64,000 nucleotides of DNA from NCBI RefSeq assembly GCF_004011695.2, contig NC_082418.1, positions 682,001-746,000 of the forward strand, written 5' to 3'. The notes under the pieces are model-generated. The model was not told where the DNA came from. It did no database searches and saw only the letters and a program-made list of their open reading frames with translations. Shown here piece by piece: positions 11,363 through 22,931 of this stretch. Positions within the stretch are counted from its first letter, which is position 1, and each line of letters opens with the position of its first letter. This stretch comes from Ascochyta rabiei. Its lineage: Eukaryota; Ascomycota; Dothideomycetes; Pleosporales; Didymellaceae. The translations under genes and the position numbers were made by a program.

Positions 11363-11498
11363 GATGTTCCAATACTTGGAGTACTGCTTAGAGAAATTTA
11401 AGAAGAAAAAAGAAGTGAGCGTTCATAACGCGACAAAGACGAGACCAGTATCCCTCCCATCGCCGGTTCTCAGCCAGCTAATACATGGCTCATCTTAA

Positions 11499-12498
11499 CT
11501 ACCAGTCAAAGAAGTAGTCAATGCCATCCGCCAACGCCGCACCACCAACTGTTGAATGATAGCTGTTTGGGTACACATTAAGCTCCACGTCCCTCAGCGC
11601 CGGACTACCCTGCAACTCTGCAAAGAGCTTGTCGCTCAGATCGTTTGTCCTCATTGGCTCCAGAATACTTTTCCTGAGTGCAAATTCCTCGTCTGTCTCT
11701 GTCCTCCTCCTCTTCGGAAACTGCTCCAACCCACCATAGCTAATTTGGACAGCGGGCTTGGTCGCATTCGTTACTGTCGCGTTTGTTTTCAGCGGCGCCA
11801 AAAAGTCAGTGTGGTTAAATACATAATCGTCATTCCAGTCCAGCGCCGGCGAAGCAGAGAGAAACGTATCAAACAGCTCTGGCCGTGCCGTGAGCGCATA
11901 CAGAACGAATAAGCCCGCAAAAGAGTGTCCGTAAAGCGCATCCCGATCGAACGTTGCTTCCGCAAAAACCTCTTTTTGCACCCAAGGACGCAAGGCAGTG
12001 TCGATGAACGCAATCAACCCGTCCGCGTTAGATGGCACGCCGGGGACCGAAGGCAGAGGGCAGTTGGAGCACACAGGCGGCTGCATGTCGGCGTAGCGAC
12101 TGGTGCTGTAGGGCGAGTCGGAGATAGTGGTCGGGTAGCCGATGGAGACTATGATGCTGTCAGGCTGCGCGAACTCGACAGGCCGTCTGCGTCGGACAGC
12201 TTCTGTTGCTGTCAAGCCCAGAGCGTTGCCGTCGAGAATGTACCTTAGCAGGTCAGTTGTGATGCTGTTGTCGGTGTTGCAATGCACTGAGCATATCGTG
12301 GGTCTGTGGGGAGGAGGTGTCTTACATGGTCTCGACGGTTGAGTGTTCAAGCGGAGAAGTCCAGTTCAGTGGCCATGCGAGCTGGATTTGGTACCCCCAG
12401 GTGCCATTGCTGGCGTTCCAGAATCCGACGTTGGGTAGAACATTGGTAGGAAACTCTGTGACTAAAGGAGTGAACTCCCATGCACCGATTGAGCTCAT
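11499..12498 (-). CDS. Alpha/beta-hydrolase esterase (IroE/EstB-like, PF00756 type)
   Basis: Probably hydrolyses ester bonds; relatives of this type in fungi cleave siderophores such as fusarinine-type trilactones, but the substrate here is inferred only from family. Exons 12326-12498 and 11499-12243 with an 82-base GTAAGA...TAAG intron give 305 residues in frame. The nucleophile elbow is GHSFAG (Ser165); the late PNSYHSTVGG segment supplies the likely catalytic histidine; SPALDWND follows the third strand as in the IroE group. N-terminal ITEF-like strands (AWEFTPLVTEFPTN) come from exon 1. No signal peptide or membrane segment is visible, suggesting a cytosolic protein. No siderophore synthetase or transporter lies in the window. 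Confidence 0.8.
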
Positions 12499-13283
12499 AA
12501 TGGTCGCGATGGCCTATATCTCAGCTCTACCAACGTTCTTTGCTTGCACGACTGGCGGACCGATTACAAACTACTGTCAATCTACGTGAGCCTGGGAGAT
12601 TTCGATGCGGAAAATTGAAAGCGGGCACCCGCTTTAGCCCCCGAACCACGTGTTATATATGAGCTCAGTATATCTCGTCAGGGATCCCGATCCTTGGTTC
12701 TTCTCATTGGGTGCTTAGTACGCGGCAGCCCCAATTCGGGACAAATTACCTCGTAATCAACAGACTTTTTATGCAATGCCGGCCACTGCGACAGATGCAG
12801 CTTAACCAACTCTGTAAAATGTCAGATGCATTTACCTTAACAACCAACATGGATACTGTTAAGTGCGCAGTAGCTGGCCACCTTCTACACGTGCTTCGTG
12901 TTCGAAACGATCAGTTGGTCAGAAGGCTTGTCGCGCCTTGAAGCTGCGCCAGCCAATATGCACAAATCGAATTCTTGCACTGCGGAATTTATTTATGTCT
13001 CAAGGCTTCGTTCTGAAAGACGTATTCTGTCAGGCTCCAGGATCACGAAGATGAGCCAATAACCAAAATAAGCAATGGAAAATGAACTAGTCGAAGATGC
13101 CCCTAGGCCCAGACGACGCAGTGGAAGAAGATGGCCTGACCTTGGCGTTGGCTGCGGATTTCGACTTCGAATATTGTATGACAGATATGTACAAAGTGCT
13201 CACTGGATGCACGTACTCGAATGCATCTGCTAGCGCTTTTCGATATAGTATTGGGTGATTATGGATTATTATGGATCTTTGTC
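12499..13283. other. Intergenic between two esterase genes on the same strand
   Basis: Only short open frames; no family recognised. It should hold the promoter of the 11.5-12.5 kb esterase and the terminator of the upstream carboxylesterase. Confidence 0.5.
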
Positions 13284-15134
13284 TTAAAATGCTCCACGTC
13301 CAGGGAGTGGGTCGTTCTTTGGAGGACAGGCTTTGTCGTATGCGGTCGCTTCCAAGAATGTTGGTTTCGGACTATTGTTGTAGGCTAAGCCGACAAGAGT
13401 CTTGCCTATGAATGACTTCAGTATTTCTCCATCGAGGGGTAGGAACATAATATTTACCGGATTCTGTGTAAGCAGGCCAGCCGTACTGGATCAACCCTTC
13501 CTTCGAGTCCCTGGCAAATGCGGCATACGCACCCTGGACATAGTTGATAGTAGCGTCTTCGGCGGCAGAATTGGGCAGACCTGAGTTATCCGCAGCAGTA
13601 CCAAATACGATGTTGAGATCGACGCCGTGATAGGCAGCACTGCCTCTGGAACTCAGACCTGCACTCGTGTTATACAAGCGGAGATTGTCGAAATCGCCAA
13701 AATAACGGTAGCGCCACGTGGGAACACCGTATTGAACTCTGTACCTGGTGGACAGAGCCACTGGGCAAGTGAAACCGCGCTCAGTGAAAAGATTCCATTG
13801 AGCATCGGTAAAGCCTAGCTTCGCAGCCCAGCCTGAAATTCGGTACCATCCGTCTTCCTGATCGTTATTGCCGGCTAGAAGGGGGATTCTGGCAAAGTTT
13901 CCCGTGGCGGCCAATTGCTGATAGTCATTGAAGATTGTAATGTTGTCCACGGTGGGATGGAAAGTCGCTTGAGCTAGAGCTTGCGTGGAAAGTGCTGGCA
14001 CCTTCGCAGCAGCAGCTAGTAGGGCTGATGTGTCCTTAGATCGTACGCAGGAGAGTACTGTAGCGGTATCGTCCTTGGGTCCACCACAGCCAACTGTTTG
14101 GGAGACGTTGTACCACAGTGTTTGGGCGTAGTCCGGTGTATTGGGCGAGAAACTCAGTGATGTTCCAGACATTGGGATCAAGCCGGCGACAATAGGATCC
14201 CTCTTCCAAGCAAAGGACCAGTAGTCGACGCTTGCTCCTCCAGCACTCTGGCCGAGAATGATGATGCGAGAGGGGTCGCCACCGAACGCTGCAATGTTGT
14301 CGCGCACCCACTCCACAGCAGCCCGGTGGTCTTTCAGTGCAGCATTTGCTTCAATACCTGGGGCACCTGAGAAGCCAAACACACCGAGACGGTAGCTATT
14401 TCATGTCAGCAGAAGCTCTGTGCTTGTTCGAAACAACCTACTTGGGAGTGACTACAACTACATCCTGCGCATCGGCCAGGTACTGACCAATGTATAATGG
14501 GCTGTGGGGGCCAGGGATCTGGAAACCTGCAAATGATCTTAGCAGCTAAATTGCGTGTAGTGACTAATGGAAAACCTACGCCCTCCATGGAGGAACACCA
14601 ACACAGGCTTCTTTGCACTGGTGTTTCCAGCGTTCTTTGTCCAGACGTTGAGCTTCAGGCAGTCTTCCGACGTAGGGTTACTGTTCTGGGCGGCAAAGTT
14701 CTTCCACACACGCAACCCAGAAGGCTGGGTGAAGTTCGGGAACGCGCTTACTGGTGGCTTGTTTGATGGGCAGTCGCTGTCTCTAAATCAATATCAGGTG
14801 AACCGAAGATGCCCAGGCTTACATACGCCGACTAGTATCGTTAGCACAAGCCACTATGGTGTTACGAAAGAGCATGACATACCCACTCAGAGGCCTCAAA
14901 GACACTACCTTGGGGCGCCACATACTTCTTCGGAGCTGCAAATCTCAACACGCCGACAGGTGCTTCGGCATATCTGATGCCCAAGAATTCGGTGACGCTT
15001 GTCTTGTTTGATGCCCCGTGTCCAATGATTGTTCCGCCAGTGCTAGTCTGCACTCGACCTGGCTGCACTGGACTTGCAACAGCCGAACCGAGCAGTGTAG
15101 CCACGGCAGCAACAGTCAAAACGAAAGGCTGCAT
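13284..15134 (-). CDS. Secreted type-B carboxylesterase/lipase with a predicted 5-nt exon
   Basis: An extracellular serine esterase. Six exons are predicted: 14883-15134, 14827-14831, 14580-14782, 14442-14526, 13458-14395 and 13284-13405. Together they give 534 residues without a frame break. A signal peptide of about 20 residues (MQPFVLTVAAVATLLGSAVA) opens the protein. The nucleophile elbow is GQSAGG (Ser232); YHGVDLNIVFG carries the typical catalytic histidine; NYRLGVFGF and the EDCLKLNVW block are family hallmarks. The oxyanion-hole segment reads HGGR rather than HGGG. Introns are 44-52 bases. The second exon, TCGGC, sits between a CTAAC-TAG acceptor and a GTATGT donor, and is the only solution I found that keeps frame between SEW and DCPSN. 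The C-terminus ends PGRGAF. Confidence 0.82.
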
Positions 15135-16217
15135 TTTGTCAAGGGGGATCAACAATGCTGAGCTCGGCCAACCGTGGAAGCGGCAGGCTGCAGTTTTGAA
15201 GGGCCGGTCCTCAGTCCTCTTAGCGTCGTCCCATACAGATTCCGGACGCATGCGATTCAGATCACTCGCCACCTAGCGGTGCCTGCTCCACCCGCTTCAA
15301 CATGCTGTGCGCGCTAGCAAACCAAGGTGTTGCCGTTAAAGGGCGGTCACAGCGGGAGCGGTAGTGGTTTTGTCGGGACAGTGCAGTCTCCATCGTCAGG
15401 CCACCGCGAGAAGAGCAGTGTCATAGAGGGTGTGATCAGTACCTGGAACCAACAAAAACGATTTTATGAGGCATACTGACGTTTCATTTCACTTGCCGTC
15501 GACACGGGTCGGTGTTTGCTGATTAGCTACAATCAGGTCCGTGCTCTCGCGGAGGTATATCCAGATCCTTCCCAGTGGCCTGGAAGCTTTCGCTTCCGTT
15601 TACGGGTGCCGTTGAATATCTGTCTAGGCGACGTTGACAGCGGCTGTTCCTGTCCGCTCGAGCCAACGAGCAGCATTTATTCCCGAAAGCACGATGTCAA
15701 CCTCGGCTTGAGTGTCCCTCACCCTACGAGTGTGCGTGTTCAGGAATTGAGGGGCAGAAATTTCAGTCGCCCAAAATCCGGTTGATGCTGATCTTCAGGT
15801 CTAATGATAACATGCAGCAATTCAACTCGGCGTTTGTGCCGCTGGGTTCCGTTCTACACTCGGACTTGTAAGCAATGCACTCACTGCCGCCTTACGGTCA
15901 CCTTCGGAGAGGAGTAATGAGGATCAACGGTAGTTGGAAGAGCTAGCCTAGACGCATTTGCTTGTTCGTCGTGCATTCGCTTCCATCCAAGGAGCCGTGC
16001 TGCGGTGCCATCGCTTGAACTCTTTGTAGTGGCTGACCTGCTTTTGAACCTTGCTCGCGCAGAGCAAGGAAATGAGGGTCATCCGATCTTATGGATGAAC
16101 CTTCGCCCAAGATTCCAGAAGGATCCGTTGTGCTGCGCATATCACCTTTGGCTCAGACATCTGCCATACCGCCGGTACCATTCAGCCTCAGTCTTGAAAT
16201 TCGACCGCCCCTCATCA
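15135..16217. other. Divergent intergenic region, carboxylesterase / 7TM protein
   Basis: No gene supported. It must hold both promoters, since the carboxylesterase runs left and the 7TM gene runs right. Confidence 0.5.
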
Positions 16218-17522
16218 ATGGCTCCTAATGTTCGTCTTGATGCCGAAGGACCTGTACAACGAGGATGGGGCTTGTGGCTCACTTCAGTGATTGCGGTTGT
16301 GATTGCAGCATTGTTCGTGAGCGCACGACTTTTACAGAGGTTTATCAGACGAAGCGGCCTGGGGATGGATGATTACATGATAATTGCAGCCCTGATATCA
16401 TCAAGCTTGTTGTCTTTGACCGAGTGTCAAGGTATGGATGGACACACGGCTATCATGCTCATACCTGGCTAATATCGACACCTTTTCTAGCTGTTGTACA
16501 TGGCTACGGTCGACACTGGAAGACCCTCAACCCCGATGCTCGCATGACCGCACGCAAGTGGTTCTACGGTGCCAACATAATGTACAAGGTCGTTCTTATG
16601 TTCAACAAGGCATCTATCGCGTGTCTGTACTACCGGATCTTCGCCGTTTCCCAGAACTCGTTCCGCACCGCCTGCCACCTGATGAATGCTTGGATTCTTT
16701 GTTCTAGTCTCGCCTTCATCATTGCAACTGTCTTTCAATGCACACCAGTCGCCGGTTTTTGGGATAGGAGCATTCCATTTAAGTGCTTCAAGAACAAGCC
16801 CTGGTGGATTTCCTACGCCACTACACAGATCTCAACCGATTTCGTGCTACTCCTGATGCCTATACCGCAAATCGTGACCCTTTCAATGGGCCGCACCGAG
16901 AAACTTGGAATTTGTCTGGTGTTTGGCACTGGTGCTTTGTGAGTCCAAATCCCCAAAGCTCTGTGGCAGATGGCTAATATGAGGTAGCGTCACCTTCGCA
17001 TCTATCTACCGTGCGACCACAATAGCGGCATCTGCAAGCGATCCCGATCCAACATGGGGGCCAATTCCCGCTACTATATGGTCTGTCGTTGAGGCCAACG
17101 CCGGCATCGTTTGCGCGTGTCTTCCTATGCTTCGTAGCCCCTTCGTTCGACTGTTGGGACCTGTGTTTGGTCGTACACGCAAAGAAACACGGCCAGATGG
17201 ATCGTATCATCTCACATGGAGGAGCGACAAGCCGAATGCATCAGCCAATATCTCGAGTCGCAAACGAGCCGCCGACGAAACCATCATGGATCCTGATCGC
17301 GACAGCGAAGACGGTATCATGACTAGCGAAGCTGGCGCCACGATTCAAAAGAACGGAAGCAGGATAATGACCCGGAGCCGCAGCCCGAGTGGTATCTTCG
17401 TCAGGAAGGAATTCAGCGTGGACGATAATCTTTCCAAAACGAAAAGCGACGCCGAAAGAAGCACTGTAGGAAGTGTCAGTGAAGACAAATCAAGAGGGAA
17501 GGCCCCATACTCTCACATTTGA
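16218..17522 (+). CDS. Seven-transmembrane rhodopsin-fold protein (Pth11/SAT4-like)
   Basis: An integral membrane protein of the large fungal rhodopsin-like family (PF20684 type), whose members include Pth11-type surface receptors; ligand unknown. Exons 16218-16431, 16491-16938 and 16988-17522 join in frame to 398 residues. Features: N-terminal helix WGLWLTSVIAVVIAALFVSARL, then the family-typical GMDDYMI, the loop HGYGRH, helix NIMYKVVLMFNKASIACLYYRI, FQCTPVAGFWD (conserved cysteine), and QISTDFVLLLMPIPQI. The last helices include TIWSVVEANAGIVCACLPMLRSP. A hydrophilic Ser/Arg-rich tail of about 130 residues follows and would be cytoplasmic. No EGF/CFEM domain precedes the first helix, so it is not a full Pth11. 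Confidence 0.85.
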
Positions 17523-18298
17523 AACTTGAAATACACTCTTTCTCTTCAATCGGCAACGCTACAAAGACACCCAAGAAGGACGGAGTAACGAAGGAACAAC
17601 GAGACGAGATGACACCTTTCATGACAGCGAGTTTGAGCGTTGCCAGTTTCATCACTGCCCTTGGTCGGCAGCGTTCCTCAAGTTGTCTTCCCTTTTTTCC
17701 ACATATACCCCTTTATTCTCAATTGAGACTGTTCTACTCACTACCATACGACTTGACATGGCGTGCTTGGCTATAGTGTCGCCTATGTTGTAGAGTTTGT
17801 GGTGGGCCACGGCGATGTGTGTGTTTATGGACACCGTGCCAGTCCTCAGCTCTACCTACAGCCTGCCGACAGCCGGCCGCGAGGCCTGCGTGACCTCGTC
17901 TACACGTGTCGCGCCACAACACATGGCGGTGACGGACGTCCAGGCAGGCGTGATCAATCTATAGAAGCTTGGTTAACGTTGTGCAACCAAAGCGCACGAA
18001 TTGCAAGGCGTTGAAAAAGCCTTCAGGGCAATGATCAGCTCGGACCCCGCACGTGCACTTCTTGGGTGCAGTTTCTGCGCCACACCCTCAACGCAACCAT
18101 TGATCAAGCTTGGAACGGCTCCCTCGACGTCATGCGCACACGACTTTCAACGTATGCTGCTTTAGCTTCACGACGAGCTGTTTCACCATACCCTTCAGCA
18201 TTTTTTCCAACCCCCATCCTTTGAGCTCGAAGTTGCAACTGAAGTTTCCCCTCCGCGCGAAAAGGTCTGCTTAGCTGGAGAGCATTAGCTACCCCACA
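17523..18298. other. Intergenic, 5' region of the HeLo gene
   Basis: No gene supported. CT-rich sequence at 18180-18260 just before the next ATG resembles a fungal core promoter/leader. Confidence 0.5.
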
Positions 18299-19900
18299 AT
18301 GACCTCAAAAGCAACCACTGAGAGGATCGAGGGCAACACGCCTGGACCTACCAAGGCACAGATCCTGGACAAAGTCTTCTCACTCGCAACGCAATTCAGT
18401 ACCTGTGTTGAAGCCTTCAACCTCATCCATCCATCCAAAGACAACGATCATGCGCAGAAAGTCGCACTAGTCAAGCTGGGGGTGCAGCAGGGCAGACTGC
18501 TCATCTTTGGAGATGCAGTTGGCATTTCGGCTCCGCCTGCGACTATCGCCAGGCACATGATCCCAAGCCATCCTGGTCTTTCAAATCCCGACCCTCATCT
18601 TCCTGTCAACTTTGGTGTAAGAGACGCACGTTTGGACAACGATGTGATTCATGAAAAGGTCAGAAGAGCGCTGAACGAAATCGCCGGCCGGCCGGGCCAT
18701 CTATCGAGAGACGAATTGATGGAGAGATACGGATTGAAAAGTCCCAAGCGGTTCAATATGCTCGAGCACCCCGCATTGGATACAAATCGAATGGAAGCCT
18801 TTCGTGAGAAATATGGACTCCTGCAGGACCTTGTCAGACAAAGTGGTTCTCGAGCGAACATCAAGCGGAACATGAGTATGACCACGAACCACTGGACTGT
18901 CAAAGACACAACGAGATTCGGTGAGTTTGTCAAGACTGTCCGTACTGAGGTCGACAGCCTGATCGACCTATTTGGCGTCAACGAGCAAGTCGATCGAGGA
19001 ACAAGAAGCGATATCCGTTGTATGGCATGGCACCCGGAGCTCACGGGACCCGTTGTCCAACAAGACTGGGAAAAGCTGCGTCTAATTCGCGAAGCTTGCG
19101 AATTCGATTATCCACAATACATCGAGGTTGCCGACACAGCACTTCAATATATCAACGATGAGCTAAGGGAAACAACACTTGCTAACCAACGCGCTTCTCT
19201 CGGAACAGCGACAGGAGATGCAGCTGGTGCACGGCGAAAGTCAGATTACGAGCTACAGGCCCATCCTCAAGTCAGGCGTTCAAGCGGCCCGGAAGAAAAG
19301 ACGGCTATTCAACTCGCTGCCGAGCATGTATTGAACCCACCTAAACCAGTGAGGCGTCCCAGTAATAATAAGAAGAATAGCTACAATAGTCAGAAAGACA
19401 AGCGCCCTGGTTGGCTCAGTGCGTTCAAGTTCAAGTCCTGGTCCAAGAGTCACAGGCACGAAAAAGGACGATCGAACAGTTTGCCCGACATCTCAGACCC
19501 CCCACGCTCGCTTTCTGTCCCAGAGCATGAAGTTCTACCGTCGAAAACCACAGAGGAAAAGCATTATGGCCTTGAGCCTGTGCGTTCCAAGAGTCTGGGT
19601 AAAATTCCAGCCGGACACGCACTTGACATGGACTCCAGGATGCAGGATCTATCTATCGACGGCAGCAACACCGAGGAGCGGCAAATGCCTGTAGTTCCAG
19701 TCAACACGAGGAGTTCATACGATAAGAACACCCTTGGACAAGTCAAGACTGCCAGTAGTGATGGTAATCAACACAACCTTGCAGGAGTCACCACAGTCAA
19801 TAGTCTCATCGACCGACATGATATGTATAAAGGGATGGGCCGCATTGAAACCAAAGACATTAGAAACGTAGCGCATGAGCCCAGAGGTGGCTTCGAGTGA
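18299..19900 (+). CDS. HeLo-domain protein with long disordered tail (possible incompatibility/cell-death effector)
   Basis: Single exon, 533 residues. Residues about 30-85 (FSTCVEAFNLI...LVKLGVQQGRLLIFGDAVGI) match the pattern of the HeLo domain found in HET-s and related membrane-acting cell-death proteins; the helical region extends to about residue 290. The usual very hydrophobic N-terminal helix that precedes the CVEAF block is replaced by a polar MTSKATTERIEGNTPG segment, which is odd because that helix is the pore-forming part in HET-S. The tail (about 300-533) is polar and rich in S, K, N and Q. It ends with segments NTLGQVKTASSDGNQHNLAG and DRHDMYKGMGRIETKDIRNV, vaguely like the glycine/asparagine-spaced repeats of amyloid signalling motifs. 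No neighbouring NLR gene is seen. Confidence 0.68.
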   Translation: MTSKATTERIEGNTPGPTKAQILDKVFSLATQFSTCVEAFNLIHPSKDNDHAQKVALVKLGVQQGRLLIFGDAVGISAPPATIARHMIPSHPGLSNPDPHLPVNFGVRDARLDNDVIHEKVRRALNEIAGRPGHLSRDELMERYGLKSPKRFNMLEHPALDTNRMEAFREKYGLLQDLVRQSGSRANIKRNMSMTTNHWTVKDTTRFGEFVKTVRTEVDSLIDLFGVNEQVDRGTRSDIRCMAWHPELTGPVVQQDWEKLRLIREACEFDYPQYIEVADTALQYINDELRETTLANQRASLGTATGDAAGARRKSDYELQAHPQVRRSSGPEEKTAIQLAAEHVLNPPKPVRRPSNNKKNSYNSQKDKRPGWLSAFKFKSWSKSHRHEKGRSNSLPDISDPPRSLSVPEHEVLPSKTTEEKHYGLEPVRSKSLGKIPAGHALDMDSRMQDLSIDGSNTEERQMPVVPVNTRSSYDKNTLGQVKTASSDGNQHNLAGVTTVNSLIDRHDMYKGMGRIETKDIRNVAHEPRGGFE

Positions 19901-20485
19901 GCCTACGACTGCGCACTGGATTTTCGGAGTACTGCAAGGGTTTTGTGTGGATACCAATCCGTCCTGTTATTTCTCTCTCGTCACTCATAGCGTGTGAGAG
20001 TGCATCCTAATACCATTGTCGTTTGCGCTACAACCACTTTTGCTACCACATCATGCGACTGTGCATTCGTCGCCTAGCAGCAGCATGCAGGCGAGCACGT
20101 AAGAGCCTTCCAACGGTGAGTGTAGGCCCGTACCGTGTGACGGATTCGTCCGCCTGTGTACGAAGTAGCTCATTTAATTTGAGCAATCACTTGTAATCCC
20201 ACTACAACTTGCGCCAGTAGCCACACGCCACAACAGTAGATAACGCTTAAGAAACACCACTAGTATGCCTATGAAGAAATATGATTTGCGCTGTTGTGTT
20301 GTAGCTGGATGTTGCTGAGTAGAGTGTTCCTGCGTAAGGGATTGTTCAAAAAAGAACCAACTTCTTTGCATTCGCACACTTCTTTAAAAATAACACCGAT
20401 CTCGACCCAGGGTCTAGCGTATGTGCACCTGCACCGCAGCCTCCAGAACGCAACATGAACAGTCAGGGGTGTAGAGGCATGTGCT
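19901..20485. other. Intergenic between HeLo gene and MITE
   Basis: Nothing recognisable on either strand. Confidence 0.5.
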
Positions 20486-20490
20486 TAGGA

Positions 20491-20790
20491 GTGGGGAGTG
20501 TCAACGTGCACCCCATGATTGGTAACGTGCGCCCCCTTAAGTCACCATTATCAACACAAATAAAGTCACTGTATAGTCTTGTAAATGATGGTAGGAATTG
20601 AAACCAGTTTAGCTAAGCCTAAACGTTTGATTGCTCGCAAAATTTTGGTCTGTTTCTACTAGATTTTGAGCTTAAAAAAGGGTTTAAACATAGTTATTTT
20701 GGGGTTTTGAAATCCTGCTACGCCTAACTTGGATGTGGGTTCAAGCAGGGGGAGTGACCCACTATAGGGGTGCACGTTGACACCTCCCAC
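20491..20790. mobile_element. 300-bp MITE with 24-bp inverted repeats and TAGGA target duplication
   Basis: A non-coding element. Its ends are inverted copies of about 24 bases, GTGGG(GA/AG)GTGTCAACG then TGCACCCC, with two mismatches. It is flanked on both sides by the direct repeat TAGGA (20486-20490 and 20791-20795). The interior is AT-rich with no transposase. A miniature inverted-repeat transposable element mobilised in trans is the natural reading. A 5-bp duplication is atypical for Tc1/mariner (TA) or PIF/Harbinger (3 bp); the superfamily is unassigned. Confidence 0.88.
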
Positions 20791-20795
20791 TAGGA

Positions 20796-21191
20796 ATCGG
20801 ATCGACCCTTCCTCCCCGAGGTTCAGCAGGATCGCGTCACAGACGCTTCGCCTCGTCTCGACTCGCGTCTTCCCCACCTCCCTCATTCGTCTCACACGTC
20901 GAACGATGTTTTGGCCAAGCACAACAATACCTGTTCACTCGCAACCTTCGATCTCAAGCAGCACATCCACTACACTTGATTACTGTCGTATGAGGGTGGA
21001 TCCTCGACATTGCCGTACGCTCCATTTGGAAGTCCAGCCCGCCTGTCGTCAACCGTGCTTCGCAGCCCTGTTAAGCATCAACATAGCAATACTGGCAACA
21101 AAGACAAACACCGAAGAGATGAAGCTCATGGCTTGGTTTCTAACGTCTACTCGCCAATTTGTATGCCCTTGCAACTTTGTGGAGGGTCCGC
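20796..21191. other. Open but unrecognised stretch
   Basis: Two overlapping plus-strand open frames of 90-180 codons cover this region and run into the antisense of the enoyl-CoA hydratase gene. I see no family motif or splice logic and do not call a gene. Confidence 0.4.
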
Positions 21192-22269
<1,078 letters not shown>

Positions 22270-22931
22270 TGTGTTGGTGCTCGTGTAAGTTGTAATAGCT
22301 CACAGGTTCAACAAGAGACAAGAATAGTCTATTTATCTTGTTTGAAAGCTTGGTTATATTACACGACCACAAGCGTAAAGACTAGAACTAGACGGTCAGT
22401 ATCATCCTAGTCCCACGCGTCCTTACGCACGTGCTGGCTGCCTACCACTTTAGAGAATCATTAAAAGTGCTTGGAACGAGCAATTGACTCTCTTTGTGAA
22501 ACAAGGAGGTCTAGGTGTTATACGGCCAGCGACCAAGGGAAACACTGACGGTACTGCTTGCCCGATCGAGCTAGTAGTCCTCACGAACCAACGAATCCAT
22601 ATTTAAGTCTATGCGTGATGCCACGCCGAATACCTGCAACCGGGCACCTGCTATTTTGGAAGTATCCCGAGAAATATCCATGCAACACCCAATCTAAAAC
22701 CAACGAAAGCAAGCTCCTGACATGATGCACGTAACACGGAGCGTAGATGGCACAAGGAAGGACCTGTGGTGCATCAGGGCTATAAATGTAGGCACATTTG
22801 CGTGAAAGGACCTGAATATGTCCTTTGATCGCCACACAATATCTTCCTTGTTGTCAACGTCGCCACCACAACTATCTTTTCCTCACTAAATCGACACGAG
22901 TGTCACATGCAAACCCTGGGAGGGCCAAGTC
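22270..22931. promoter_or_regulatory. Shared divergent promoter region, enoyl-CoA hydratase / NRPS-like gene
   Basis: The two start codons are 662 bases apart on opposite strands. A CACGTG hexamer (E-box) lies near 22432. No coding signal is visible. Confidence 0.55.
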
